In this document: positions 1-7,970 of the stretch, piece after piece | Numbering within the stretch: position 1 is the first letter of the stretch | How the letters are laid out: every line of letters starts with the position of its first letter | NCBI GenBank assembly: GCA_900542495.1 | Contig: UQNW01000020.1 | Location: 1 to 63,515, forward strand | Length of the DNA: 63,515 bases | Direction: 5' to 3' | DNA from: an uncultured Roseburia sp. | GTDB lineage: Bacteria > Bacillota > Clostridia > Lachnospirales > Lachnospiraceae | Notes under the pieces: generated by a model | Seen by the model: only the letters and a program-made list of their open reading frames with translations | Databases searched by the model: none | Told to the model about the DNA's origin: nothing | Program-made: the position numbers and the translations under genes

Positions 1-31
1 CTATCGCCCCTCATTTCTATTTTATCTTGTT

Positions 32-80
32 TGTACCCCTTGTACACCGATGTTTATAATACTCCAGGAACAATTTTCAA
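32..80 (-). promoter_or_regulatory. Possible promoter and small operator for a gene leaving the window on the left
   Basis: On the minus strand TTGAAA (80-75) and TATAAA (58-53) are 16 bases apart, followed by an inverted repeat TGTAC-n5-GTACA at 32-46. An ATG on the minus strand near position 16 could start a gene that leaves the window. Weak evidence only. Confidence 0.25.
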
Positions 81-100
81 TCACCAATATAACCTAAAGT

Positions 101-472
101 TCAGTTTACTTGATTTAAAATTTTTCTCATTTGCTCGATATTTCTATCATCAACAATATCAATCACTCCATGAATATTAAACGCAAGACTTTTGAACATG
201 GCTAATGTGTTAATCATACTTTTCGCGTCTTTTTGAGTTATTCCACATAACGCTTCTTTATGTCCTAATTCAATTCCGGCAAGACAGCCTCTTGAATATG
301 CATCATCCTCTGCGCTCCTTGCTCCTAAAAAATAGGCATTTGAGTCTTTAACAGTCTCATAATTTTTACAATTGGTTGCGTCCATATTTTGAATTATACC
401 CATATCCCATGCTTGACACGCATGTTCGTGAATGCATTGCTCGCAAGTTCTTTTAGCTTTTTTATTTGCCAT
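101..472 (-). CDS. Hypothetical Cys-containing phage-type protein, 123 aa
   Basis: Unrecognised. The N-terminus is basic (MANKKAKR) and followed by four cysteines in the first 35 residues (C-x2-C...C...C), which could form a small zinc knuckle. The rest is predicted helical, with DxNIEQMRKIL at the end. The start ATG follows a purine-rich AATGGAGG-type Shine-Dalgarno at about 479-487. It is the last visible gene of the minus-strand operon of element A. No function is inferred beyond a possible metal-binding accessory role. Confidence 0.65.
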   Translation of the reverse strand: MANKKAKRTCEQCIHEHACQAWDMGIIQNMDATNCKNYETVKDSNAYFLGARSAEDDAYSRGCLAGIELGHKEALCGITQKDAKSMINTLAMFKSLAFNIHGVIDIVDDRNIEQMRKILNQVN

Positions 473-492
473 CTATATGCCTCCATTAAATT

Positions 493-669
493 CTAATTTA
501 CTTTTTCAAGTCCATCTACTGCATAACAACCACGATATCCTTCAAGCCATACACAAAGTGTTCCGCACACTTCCTGCGGTTCTGTTCTTATAATAAAAAT
601 TTTATCTTTATTTACATCTGATACATGATACTTATTATTCATTTTCACTTTATCTCCGATTTTCAACAT
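493..669 (-). CDS. Small hypothetical phage protein, 58 aa
   Basis: Translation begins MLKIGDKVKMNNKYHVSDVN and ends LEKVN. A perfect AGGAGG sits 10 bases before the ATG, which makes this short frame convincing. The sequence is rich in beta-type residues, resembling small SH3-like barrel proteins (opening L-K-I-G-D-K-V), but that is only an impression. It lies between two other small minus-strand genes with short gaps, as part of the same operon. Confidence 0.6.
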   Translation of the reverse strand: MLKIGDKVKMNNKYHVSDVNKDKIFIIRTEPQEVCGTLCVWLEGYRGCYAVDGLEKVN

Positions 670-682
670 AATACTTATCCTC

Positions 683-931
683 CTAATTTACATAAAATAT
701 CTCAGCCATTTTCATTCTGTTTTCATAGTCTTCATTGGCTTTGTCGATTTCCTGTTTGCGACGGATTACTGCGTAATCCCTCAAATTATATAAAGCAATT
801 CGCTTTGCCTTACTTGGTTTCGGGCTTTTTCCACTCACAATATCATTTAAACCCTGACGTGACAGTTCTGTTATCACACACATCTCTTCAACCGAAACAC
901 CGAATTTATTTGCAAATTCTTTCGTTTTCAT
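683..931 (-). CDS. Small helix-turn-helix-like phage protein, 82 aa
   Basis: The N-terminal 45 residues (MKTKEFANKFGVSVEEMCVI, then ELSRQGLNDIVSG) match the layout of a helix-turn-helix domain of the XRE/Cro type: F-A-x-K-F-G-V-S followed by a recognition helix with SRQGL. The C-terminal half is a charged helix. It probably binds DNA within element A, perhaps as a late or early regulator. It is not the CI/Cro pair, which lies at 12.3-13.5 kb. The start is preceded by AAAGGATAAAAAC. Confidence 0.6.
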   Translation of the reverse strand: MKTKEFANKFGVSVEEMCVITELSRQGLNDIVSGKSPKPSKAKRIALYNLRDYAVIRRKQEIDKANEDYENRMKMAEIFYVN

Positions 932-978
932 ATTGTTTTTATCCTTTCTCTTTACATATTTGCTACATTTTGCAAATT

Positions 979-1344
979 CTAATTTTTAGTTATTTTCTCA
1001 AAATAGAAAACAACCGGCTTTTTATTCGGTATCACCAGTCCAAACCTCACAGCATTTTTGTATGTATTACTATCACGCATTAAAGTATCAGGCATAGCGG
1101 AAACCATTTTCCGAAAACCTTCCAGCGTGGATCTGCTCTTATAATGATTGCAGCTTCTACAAGCAGGAAGCATATTATCAACCGTGTCTGTTCCCTGTTC
1201 GCTCCAACCATTCAGCGGTATCACATGATCCACTTGCATATCTTTGTATTCCAAGCTGCATCCGCAATAAGCACAATGACCGTTGCACTTCTGATATACC
1301 GTCATTCTAATGCTTTTTGGTATTGCTTTTCTCTTTGCATCCAT
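979..1344 (-). CDS. HNH endonuclease, 121 aa
   Basis: A typical small phage HNH nuclease. C-x2-C near residues 20-25 (CNGHCAYCGC), the catalytic histidine in QVDHVIPL, then ACRSCNHYKSR, which supplies the second zinc pair and the N/H positions. Such enzymes nick or cut double-stranded DNA with a bba-metal site and often accompany terminases, but no terminase is seen here. Length fits the family. It is transcribed with its neighbours on the minus strand. Role in this element is inferred only: packaging, homing or DNA processing. Confidence 0.85.
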   Translation of the reverse strand: MDAKRKAIPKSIRMTVYQKCNGHCAYCGCSLEYKDMQVDHVIPLNGWSEQGTDTVDNMLPACRSCNHYKSRSTLEGFRKMVSAMPDTLMRDSNTYKNAVRFGLVIPNKKPVVFYFEKITKN

Positions 1345-1360
1345 TATTTCTACCTCATGT

Positions 1361-1579
1361 TCAGTTTAAATCATCATTGGTAAGACCACTGTAATTGTGT
1401 TCCAGTTCCTTAATCTGACCATCAGTTAGACCAAAGATATTGATTAAAACATAACTGCATTCGTTTGCGTGACCTCTGTCATCTTCATTATGATAATTTT
1501 CCCATCTTTTAAGCCACATAACATATCGCTGCTGATAAGCAAGACGTTCATTTTCCCAAACTTCTGTAATATTGCTCAT
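1361..1579 (-). CDS. Hypothetical phage protein, 72 aa
   Basis: Start chosen at MSNITEVWENER because an AAGGAG lies 8-13 bases upstream; a longer frame upstream has no ribosome site. Acidic, helical and tryptophan-rich (EVWENE, VMWLKRWENYH). No family recognised. It ends 16 bases before the HNH gene. Confidence 0.55.
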   Translation of the reverse strand: MSNITEVWENERLAYQQRYVMWLKRWENYHNEDDRGHANECSYVLINIFGLTDGQIKELEHNYSGLTNDDLN

Positions 1580-1604
1580 TTGCTTTTTCTCCTTAAATTC
1601 TAAG

Positions 1605-1838
1605 TTAACTGTCCAAAGATTTTCTGATTTCTTCGGATAATTGTGTTTCTCTACCATACAGGTTTTCAATTTCCTCTGCTGCTTTTTCTAATAAATCTTT
1701 TATTTTTTTCGGCGTACCAATCGCCCGGTACTGCTGCACCTCTTCAAGCACATTGATTGCCATCTCCTTTGCTTTTACTGGTAAAGCTCCATGTGCTTCA
1801 ATCATATTTAAAATACTAATTGCGTCCTTCTCGTCCAT
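1605..1838 (-). CDS. Hypothetical phage protein, 77 aa
   Basis: Start at MDEKDAISILNMIEAHG, preceded by GGAAAGGAGTGTCAA. All-helical with a charged C-terminus (EEIENLYGRE...EIRKSLDS). It overlaps the end of the 1816-2022 gene by 23 bases, showing translational coupling. No function recognised. Confidence 0.55.
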   Translation of the reverse strand: MDEKDAISILNMIEAHGALPVKAKEMAINVLEEVQQYRAIGTPKKIKDLLEKAAEEIENLYGRETQLSEEIRKSLDS

Positions 1839-2022
1839 TTGACACTCCTTTCCAGATTGCATGCTGTCGGCACCATTCCTTGTCTCCCTGTGTACACGGT
1901 ACATCCATTCGTGCCTCATATCTGCAAAATTCACATTGTACATGTTCCTCACTGAGTAATCTCTTGATATCTGCTTTTGCTGCTGCAAGCTCTCTTTTAT
2001 ATTTTTTTGTGTTTTTCCGCAT
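1816..2022 (-). CDS. Small Cys-containing phage protein, 68 aa
   Basis: Starts MRKNTKKYKRELAAAKADIK, preceded by GGGAGG. A helical N-terminus is followed by a compact segment with C-x2-C (QCEFCRYEA) and two more cysteines (PCTQGDKEWC), a plausible zinc-binding knuckle. Similar 60-70 residue proteins are common in Clostridia prophages. Overlaps both neighbours, consistent with one operon. Confidence 0.6.
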   Translation of the reverse strand: MRKNTKKYKRELAAAKADIKRLLSEEHVQCEFCRYEARMDVPCTQGDKEWCRQHAIWKGVSNGREGRN

Positions 2023-2251
2023 GATCCGTGCCTCCCATCTTCGCTACATACTGTCCGTATGTCATACCGGCTTCCCTTGCCTTTACCGCCATATCAACGA
2101 CTGCTGCATTCGGATTTTCCATATGCACACCGTATTTCCGCTTTTTATCCTTTTCTCTCCATCTACTCTTTTTACACTTATCACTGCAATACAGACGCTT
2201 TGATTTCGTAGCGTCAAATTCTTTCCCACAATATTTACATTTCTTTTGCAT
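1997..2251 (-). CDS. Zinc-finger phage protein, 84 aa
   Basis: N-terminus MQKKCKYCGKEFDATKSKRL followed by YCSDKCKKSRWR: two C-x2-C / C-x3-C pairs making a treble-clef-like zinc ribbon typical of small phage DNA-binding proteins. C-terminal half is KARE-GMTYGQYVAKM, a motif also seen in small phage proteins of unknown function. Overlaps the 1816-2022 gene by 26 bases. Confidence 0.65.
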   Translation of the reverse strand: MQKKCKYCGKEFDATKSKRLYCSDKCKKSRWREKDKKRKYGVHMENPNAAVVDMAVKAREAGMTYGQYVAKMGGTDHAEKHKKI

Positions 2252-2260
2252 GATTCCGCC

Positions 2261-2413
2261 TCACTTATTCAAAACCTTCCGCATGGATGTCTTTTTACTG
2301 ATGACTTCCAATGTGTCCTTACTCTCGTATACGACCATCCAGTTTTCCGGTCTTAGTTTGTGTGCAGAAATAATCACTTTCTGTGCTCTTGTCGGTTTAC
2401 TTGGCTGTTTCAT
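2261..2413 (-). CDS. DUF6906-like small protein, 50 aa
   Basis: Translation MKQPSKPTRAQKVIISAHKL then RPENWMVVYESKDTLEVISK. The arrangement K-x-PTRAQK...L.P.NW.VV matches a small phage family that I recall as DUF6906. GAAAGGAG lies 6-13 bases before the ATG. Function unknown. Confidence 0.65.
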   Translation of the reverse strand: MKQPSKPTRAQKVIISAHKLRPENWMVVYESKDTLEVISKKTSMRKVLNK

Positions 2414-2425
2414 AATTCTCCTTTC

Positions 2426-2454
2426 TTCCGGAAGCCCCAGCTACGCTTCCGGAA
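2426..2454. other. Intercistronic GC-rich hairpin
   Basis: Perfect inverted repeat TTCCGGAAGC (2426-2435) / GCTTCCGGAA (2445-2454) with a 9-base loop, directly upstream of the Shine-Dalgarno of the 2261-2413 gene. It lacks a U-run on the minus strand, so it is more likely an mRNA processing or stability element than a terminator. Confidence 0.5.
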
Positions 2455-2482
2455 ATCCTCTGTCGGCAGTTACTGTGATATA

Positions 2483-2851
2483 TTAATCAAAAGTTGGAAA
2501 ATCCCATTTTTTATAAACAAGCTTGTCCTCGTTCCAATCCGGATACTGCTGCATGAGGTGCTCTTTCATAATCTCCAGCATTTCCGGCCGGAGTCCTAAG
2601 TTGCCGTTATCCAGCAGTCCGTGGTGAAACCTGCATCCGAGTACGCCGTTTTCCTCAATACCAAGTCCGCCCTGGCTCTTATTTATGTAATGCATGATGT
2701 CCGGTATCCCTAAAAGCATTTCTGATCTGCACTTGTCCATGTGGTACTGCATTTTACAGAACAGGCACTCATTACCATCCCGTTCTGCAATCAGTTCACA
2801 GGTTTCTTTTGGAAAATTGTAGTTGACCTTATTTTTTTTGCTTTTCTTCAT
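2483..2851 (-). CDS. HNH-like zinc phage protein, 122 aa
   Basis: C-x2-C (ECLFCKMQYHMDKC), then DIMHYINKSQGGLG and GCRFHHGLLD. This is the pattern of a degenerate HNH fold: H in DIMHY, and a CRFHH second zinc/active-site element. Many prophages carry this as an HNH endonuclease beside the recombination genes. Upstream is the 446-aa protein; about 100 bases between them contain only very short frames. Confidence 0.65.
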   Translation of the reverse strand: MKKSKKNKVNYNFPKETCELIAERDGNECLFCKMQYHMDKCRSEMLLGIPDIMHYINKSQGGLGIEENGVLGCRFHHGLLDNGNLGLRPEMLEIMKEHLMQQYPDWNEDKLVYKKWDFPTFD

Positions 2852-2953
2852 TTTTTCACCGCCTGCTGCATCTGCTCAAATATTTTATTGTATTTTCTTT
2901 TTCTCCACGGCTTTGGTATTCTCACCCATGCCGCCCATAAGAAAAGCCTGATC

Positions 2954-4294
2954 CTAAACATCATCCTCATCGGCATCTCCTTTGACCAGCTCCTGTAAAG
3001 TATCTTTTAAATATTCAACACGATCTAATATGGTTGCCAGCATTCCCTGTGGTATCGTATATTCCCAGTCATTTAGAGTTAAGCGGATAGCTTCAACCGT
3101 TCTCTTGGCATCCTCAATGATCTGCTTTTCTGTTTTCTTTTCCGGTAAATATTCCGGGTGGTTCATGATGTCGTCCTGTCCCGGTATCTGCTCCTCTGGT
3201 ACGTTTTCTCCCTGTTCTGATACGCTTTCCTCCGGTTTTGAAACGTTTTCCGGTAAATTTACAACATTTTTGTTAGTTTCGCTGTCATTCATAACGGATT
3301 CTGTTACATTTTCCTCTGTATTTTTCGGATCCGGCTTTGGAATCTCCGGATCAACATCATGAAGTGTCTGCTCTCTTGGCGGCTCCGTTTTTACCGCCTG
3401 CTGCACATCATCCTTCTTTTTGATCGCTGAGATAACTTTGCTCTCTTTTCTAGGTGCGGATTTCGGTTGTACCGGTGCAACTTTTCCTTTTTCTTCCGGT
3501 AATTTTTCACCATATTCCTTTTCCCAGGATTCTCTCCATGTTCCTGCTGCATGGCTAATCTTCCCAAATGCTTTTTCCATATCCTCTTTGCTGTACATTT
3601 CGTTCCGGCTCGCATCACGCAGGTTCAAAAGCTTTACTTCATCACTGTTTTCTGTAATCGCAAGCATATGTGCACCTGCTCCCGGAATACGGACCGTGTA
3701 GACTGCTTTTTCATTCGGTATGAGGTTCTCAATGAACTGCTTTCCTGTCTCTCCATTCTTAACAGCAGAAGTCCACAGCTTTTCGTATATTTCCGGTGCA
3801 TCTTTACCTAACTGATACATGGTTTTTTCAAGGTTTGTATCAAGTGACTGCTGCACACTGTCCTTTTCTTCCAGCATGACCTCAATATCTGTGGTCTTTT
3901 TTTCCTCGTCCACATCTTCTTTAAGCTGCTGAATCTCTGACTTGCTCAGATCCGGTGTCAGTACCTCATTTACTTCATCCGGCAGCGACAGCATTATTGA
4001 TAATTTGGCATATCCAAATCCCTGATATTCTGCTTTAAGTTCCGGTGCGTATCCGCCCTCGGAGAACTTATCATTGATGTTCATGAATCTGGATACCTGC
4101 GTCTTATCGATCCCGTATTCTGCCTTTGCAAATTCTACGACATTCTGATAGCCGGATTCCGCTAAAATTCTGGTATCGCGCGCCACTTTTAACAGATATC
4201 CGATACGGACAAATCCCTCCGCGGTCTTTTTTAACTCTGTGTCAAGCTCCTGCTTGTATTCTGCATAATTTCTGTATTCGATCACTTCGTTCAT
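2954..4294 (-). CDS. Large phage/plasmid protein of unknown function with N-terminal helical domain, 446 aa
   Basis: Start ATG chosen at 4294 with GGAGG seven bases upstream, overlapping the stop of the PcfJ-like gene by one base. Residues 1-100 (VEFAKAEYGIDKTQVSRFMN, then GYAPELKAEYQGFGYAKLS) resemble an N-terminal domain common in Lachnospiraceae prophages, perhaps helix-turn-helix or DUF3102-like. The middle (about 185-270) is compact; the C-terminus holds long Pro/Glu/Val-rich disordered repeats (residues 280-380) and a final helix with an acidic tail (DADEDDV). Possibly a ParB-like or replication accessory protein; this is inference. Confidence 0.6.
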   Translation of the reverse strand: MNEVIEYRNYAEYKQELDTELKKTAEGFVRIGYLLKVARDTRILAESGYQNVVEFAKAEYGIDKTQVSRFMNINDKFSEGGYAPELKAEYQGFGYAKLSIMLSLPDEVNEVLTPDLSKSEIQQLKEDVDEEKKTTDIEVMLEEKDSVQQSLDTNLEKTMYQLGKDAPEIYEKLWTSAVKNGETGKQFIENLIPNEKAVYTVRIPGAGAHMLAITENSDEVKLLNLRDASRNEMYSKEDMEKAFGKISHAAGTWRESWEKEYGEKLPEEKGKVAPVQPKSAPRKESKVISAIKKKDDVQQAVKTEPPREQTLHDVDPEIPKPDPKNTEENVTESVMNDSETNKNVVNLPENVSKPEESVSEQGENVPEEQIPGQDDIMNHPEYLPEKKTEKQIIEDAKRTVEAIRLTLNDWEYTIPQGMLATILDRVEYLKDTLQELVKGDADEDDV

Positions 4295-6459
4295 CACATT
4301 ACCTCCATAAAATCATTTTCCAGTGCATCCACCAGCAAGGTTCCCTGTAATCTTCCATGCCAGATCAGCTTTTTTTCTTCTCTTAACTGTTTGTATCCCT
4401 TAATTCTTGCCTTATTGCTCTTTTCTGCCAGCTTTTTATCTTCTGCCGACAGATTTTTCTTTACCCACTGCTGCCACTTTCTCAAAAACGGAAGTGCATC
4501 ATCAAGATCTTTATATGCCTCATTCAGCACTGACTTTTTCTGCCTTATATTTCCTCCCGGCTCAATCTCGAGCGTGTACCACGGTACATCCGGTCTTGCT
4601 GCCCTTCTCAAAAACAGCAGGTATGTTTCCCTGATATCCATTCTCTGAAAATAAACATCGCATGTATGAATACAGTGCTTTAATACAATTCCTTCCTCGT
4701 AAATGTCCTTGATACTTTTGGGCGCAACGATACAATACCTGCCTTCACTGTATTCATACTTTATAAGTTCTCCGGATTCTACCAGGCTCTTGGCATTCTG
4801 GAATTTTTCTTCTTTTTCCTTTATTTCTTTTGCTGAATCCTTAAGTGATATCCTCGCCACCAGTTCATTGTGTGCCACTGTGAGGTCTTTCGGTTTTAAA
4901 AGCAGTTCTACCGTGCAGTCCATTTTCATTTTCTGCATCATGTCCACATAATCGCACCAGTCACTCCACAGATAACGCATATTCTCTTTTCTTCCAAGTG
5001 ATCTTCTGTACTCCTGCTGTTTTCTCAGATAGTTGCAGACTTTGTGTATTGACAGATATTGAAAAGGATTTTTGCGTTTTGTGTCTTCCGGGTAGATGTC
5101 TGCCTCGCATAAGGTCCTGATGTCCTCATCCTGGTATATGGTGTTATTTCTCTTTTCTTCCTGCAGCCACTTTAAAATCTTTCCGTCCCCATTTATATCC
5201 TTTAGTCTTTTTAACCTCCCATTATCAATGCAGAGCATCTTTCCAAGTTCGTGTGCATTTATATTTTTCTCTGTGTTGTTATACCCCCAATCATTGAGGA
5301 AATACCTTCCCAGCATCGTGAGCCCTGCTTTCATGCACATCTCTATCAGAGGCCTTTCTTTTTCTTTCTTCAGATAACGCCCGATATCTTCCACGCATCC
5401 ACTTTTTACTGCGATAGGATAGGATGTCCTGGAGTGTCTGAATACGTTTGAAAGATTTCTTTCATACACCATGCTGCCGTCAGACGGAACACAATACAAA
5501 TCTGTTTCATGCCAGCACATTTTTCTTCTTTTATATTCTCCGTACTCGTATACCTCTACCACACCCGCGCTCACAATCTGCCGGTGTGTCTCTGATTCCC
5601 AAAAGTCACACTTGTTTACACCCAGTGCATTCATTGTGTCCGTTCTTCCTGCTACAAACCTGCGCTGGATGAGTCCGTCTTTATAACGCTGGATGTATGT
5701 AAATGCCCTGCACCTCACATGGACGTCATTTTTCTTTTTTGCGCGTGAAACATAATTTATGATCTTATGGCATACCGGACATTTTCCCGACATGTTGTGT
5801 TTTGGTTTTACGTCAAGCTGTACCATTTTCAGGCAGGATGTGCAGTACCCGGTCTTCGCACCGGCACCTTTATAGTAAATAAAATTACTTCCGTCAAAGC
5901 CGTTATGCTCATACCAGTCCCTAAAGCCTTTCGGCGGCTTCCCTACCGGCTTCATCACTTCATCCCACCGGTCTGTCAACTTCCTAATCCGCTCATCTTC
6001 CCTTCTTTTTTTACACCCCTGCTGCCATTCCATGATCCCGGCACTTCCTGCCTGCTTGGTTTTAAGCAGTTTTTTTATCGTATATAAGCCCCCAGCATTA
6101 AAATACATGTATGTATCGTATTCTCCGTTATACCAGTAGCCTTCTTCCAGGTTGTCGATCATTGCTGTACGCCACTTATACGTTCCGTCTTCCTGTCTTT
6201 CTCTTGTGATATAGCTTTCTCCCTCATAATTGATGAAAATATCCCATTTTGGTTTTAAGATATTCTTCTCAATATCCTCCCTCGTGCAGATCGAGACTTT
6301 TAATATTCCACCTAACTGCTGGCATCTCGTCGCAAGCCAATATCTGTATTTATGCTGTTTACCGTTCCAGTCATTTTTCTTTCCCGGCATCCGTAATGCC
6401 TCTATCATGCTTTTTGTTGCGTTCAGCGTCCGCAGATTTTCCAATTCTTTTTTATTCAT
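4294..6459 (-). CDS. PcfJ-like protein, 721 aa
   Basis: A large protein with a zinc ribbon near residues 205-235 (YCTSC...GKCPVCHK) and a C-terminal PcfJ domain: VLKHCIHTCDVYFQRM, then YLLFLRRAARPDVPWYTLEI. PcfJ was named in the pCF10 conjugative plasmid, and homologues are widespread in Firmicutes phages and ICEs; its biochemical function is not established. Its position in a replication/early operon next to an RNase H-like protein and an HUH Rep suggests a role in DNA metabolism of the element. Start overlaps the upstream gene by 8 bases. Confidence 0.8.
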   Translation of the reverse strand: MNKKELENLRTLNATKSMIEALRMPGKKNDWNGKQHKYRYWLATRCQQLGGILKVSICTREDIEKNILKPKWDIFINYEGESYITRERQEDGTYKWRTAMIDNLEEGYWYNGEYDTYMYFNAGGLYTIKKLLKTKQAGSAGIMEWQQGCKKRREDERIRKLTDRWDEVMKPVGKPPKGFRDWYEHNGFDGSNFIYYKGAGAKTGYCTSCLKMVQLDVKPKHNMSGKCPVCHKIINYVSRAKKKNDVHVRCRAFTYIQRYKDGLIQRRFVAGRTDTMNALGVNKCDFWESETHRQIVSAGVVEVYEYGEYKRRKMCWHETDLYCVPSDGSMVYERNLSNVFRHSRTSYPIAVKSGCVEDIGRYLKKEKERPLIEMCMKAGLTMLGRYFLNDWGYNNTEKNINAHELGKMLCIDNGRLKRLKDINGDGKILKWLQEEKRNNTIYQDEDIRTLCEADIYPEDTKRKNPFQYLSIHKVCNYLRKQQEYRRSLGRKENMRYLWSDWCDYVDMMQKMKMDCTVELLLKPKDLTVAHNELVARISLKDSAKEIKEKEEKFQNAKSLVESGELIKYEYSEGRYCIVAPKSIKDIYEEGIVLKHCIHTCDVYFQRMDIRETYLLFLRRAARPDVPWYTLEIEPGGNIRQKKSVLNEAYKDLDDALPFLRKWQQWVKKNLSAEDKKLAEKSNKARIKGYKQLREEKKLIWHGRLQGTLLVDALENDFMEVM

Positions 6460-7006
6460 CGTGTACCGCCTTTCCGTCTACACCATAAAAGACATCTTCC
6501 TCGAAACCATCTATCCCGATCTCATATACACCGGCATCTGTTATCTCTCCGGCTCTGTTCTCTTTTGCTATGTAAAGCAGGTCACCTTTCTTTCCTCTGG
6601 CTTTCGGATGTTCCCCTCTCACGATCACATGCCCTGATCCTGCTGCATCCCCGGTTTCTTCACGTACAACTGACGCCCTCTTCGCTTTTGGATGTCTGGA
6701 CATCCATATAAGGCCTCTCATGTACATCTCTGTTTTTGACAGTTCTCTCATGAGCGTGATCTCCGGTGCAGATATCCTGCTGTTCACTCCGTCCTCGTCG
6801 ATATTTCCGCCGAGTTCCACCAGAAAATAGCGGTCATCCGATTTGTTATAATAGCTCAATACTCCCAGTGGATCGTCTGTTGCATGAAATCCGTCTGCAC
6901 CGCAGTGTGCATTTTCTTCTGTATACTTCACTCCCTGCTCATACTGGAACGTTCCTTTTCCCATTGTGCAGGTAAGATTGCTGTTAAATCCTTTATATGC
7001 AAGCAT
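6452..7006 (-). CDS. DUF7666-like phage protein, 184 aa
   Basis: Starts MLAYKGFNSNLTCTMGKGTF, with C.ADGFHATDDPLGVLSYY. The phrase Y-K-G-F....C.GF-H-x-x-xxP and a later RYFLVELGG are characteristic of a phage family (I recall DUF7666) thought to resemble ADP-ribosyltransferase-like or pentapeptide-associated folds; function unknown. It overlaps the PcfJ-like gene by 8 bases and is separated from the next gene by 4, so co-translated. Confidence 0.6.
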   Translation of the reverse strand: MLAYKGFNSNLTCTMGKGTFQYEQGVKYTEENAHCGADGFHATDDPLGVLSYYNKSDDRYFLVELGGNIDEDGVNSRISAPEITLMRELSKTEMYMRGLIWMSRHPKAKRASVVREETGDAAGSGHVIVRGEHPKARGKKGDLLYIAKENRAGEITDAGVYEIGIDGFEEDVFYGVDGKAVHDE

Positions 7007-7010
7007 CTTT

Positions 7011-7523
7011 CTACTCTCCCAAATAATACTTTCTGGCTATTTTTCTTACTTCCATTCTGTTTGGAATGCCGAGGTAAAGCGGACCATTGAAATTTTCCAG
7101 TTTTCCGTTATGTTTTATTTTTGTGATCTTAAGGATCTCGGCACTTACCGGTACTTTATTCTCAAAAGAGTACCGGATCAGCTTTGCCATGTATTCTTTC
7201 AGGTATTTTCCCTTTTTTCTGACTGCTGCACAGAAAGCTTTGTCTTCCGCACATTCCTCTATCACAGTGTCTTTCCAGTCTGACATGATCCCATCAATGC
7301 CCAGCGCCTTGCTCTCGACTGCAATCTTTCCCGCTGCCGCCATTAGGCCACTTGCCAGCTCCGTCACGATTCCGTTTGCATAATCCTCTGCGTCTGCTGC
7401 ATCCAGTCCATTCTCCTCTGCCAGCACCTTAAGGCTTTCAAGGTCTCCCTCTTCCTTTAATCCCTCTGCTTTCATGTTCAATTCTTCCACAGAGTCAAAT
7501 TCTCCAAATCTTTCAAATAACAT
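7011..7523 (-). CDS. PcfJ-associated protein of unknown function, 170 aa
   Basis: Acidic helical N-terminus (FGEFDSVEELNMKAEGLKEE), AEENGLDAADAEDYANG, then a C-terminal LYLGIPNRMEVRKIARKYYL. Proteins of this layout sit next to PcfJ in Clostridia mobile elements; PcfJ partners (PcfK-like) include some families annotated as Cas9 inhibitors, but I cannot place this sequence firmly there. It is four bases from each neighbour in the operon, with GGAGAGATAAATC-type spacing before ATG. Confidence 0.55.
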   Translation of the reverse strand: MLFERFGEFDSVEELNMKAEGLKEEGDLESLKVLAEENGLDAADAEDYANGIVTELASGLMAAAGKIAVESKALGIDGIMSDWKDTVIEECAEDKAFCAAVRKKGKYLKEYMAKLIRYSFENKVPVSAEILKITKIKHNGKLENFNGPLYLGIPNRMEVRKIARKYYLGE

Positions 7524-7526
7524 GAT

Positions 7527-7970
7527 TTATCTCTCCTTCATTTTGATTTCCTGCCGTAAACTCTCGGTGTAGGCGTTTCTTTGGTTCAACAAAATTCTGA
7601 CCAGATTTCCCTGCATGAGCCTGTCCAGTTCCTGCCATTTATCTCGGTTTTTTATCTCGTGACCGTCCGACCTCGTCCAGTCGTTCTGTTTCCAGCGTTT
7701 TACATACTCTGCATCCTCATATCCGTTGTAGATGTACTTGGATTCCGTGTAGACGGTCAGTATACATTTTTCCCGCATCCGGTGTAGTGCCATGATAAGG
7801 GATTCTAAGGTCGATCGGTTCTCATTCATCTGTTGCACCGGTACAACTTCCCTTATCACCGCCGGGTACTTGCAGTTTTCCTTATAGTATTCAAGCGCAT
7901 ATCCTATATGTCCGTCCTGCTGCCATCTGCCCCTGATCCCGGTCACTATGTAAATGCTCACTTCCTTCAT
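7527..7970 (-). CDS. RNase H-like protein, 147 aa
   Basis: The order of motifs matches RNase HI-fold proteins: TLESLIMALHRM (helix with the second acidic residue), VYTESKYIYNGYE (strand with third acidic, here Glu rather than Asp) and KNRDKWQELDRLM (final acidic/His segment). VTGIRG replaces the usual D-G at the first strand, so catalysis is uncertain. Such proteins in phages and IMEs could remove RNA primers. Four-base overlap with the Rep gene upstream. Confidence 0.65.
   Translation of the reverse strand: MKEVSIYIVTGIRGRWQQDGHIGYALEYYKENCKYPAVIREVVPVQQMNENRSTLESLIMALHRMREKCILTVYTESKYIYNGYEDAEYVKRWKQNDWTRSDGHEIKNRDKWQELDRLMQGNLVRILLNQRNAYTESLRQEIKMKER

Noticed and set aside
625..1083. Long plus-strand frame opposite small phage genes (also 1820-2203, 2028-2486, 6230-6637)
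   Set aside because: Antisense shadows: no ribosome sites, Phe/Ser/His-rich compositions and clear minus-strand genes with good starts.
2857..2956. Tiny minus-strand frames (24-26 codons) between 2851 and 2954
   Set aside because: One starts at ATGTTTAG overlapping the previous stop, but no ribosome site; too short to support.
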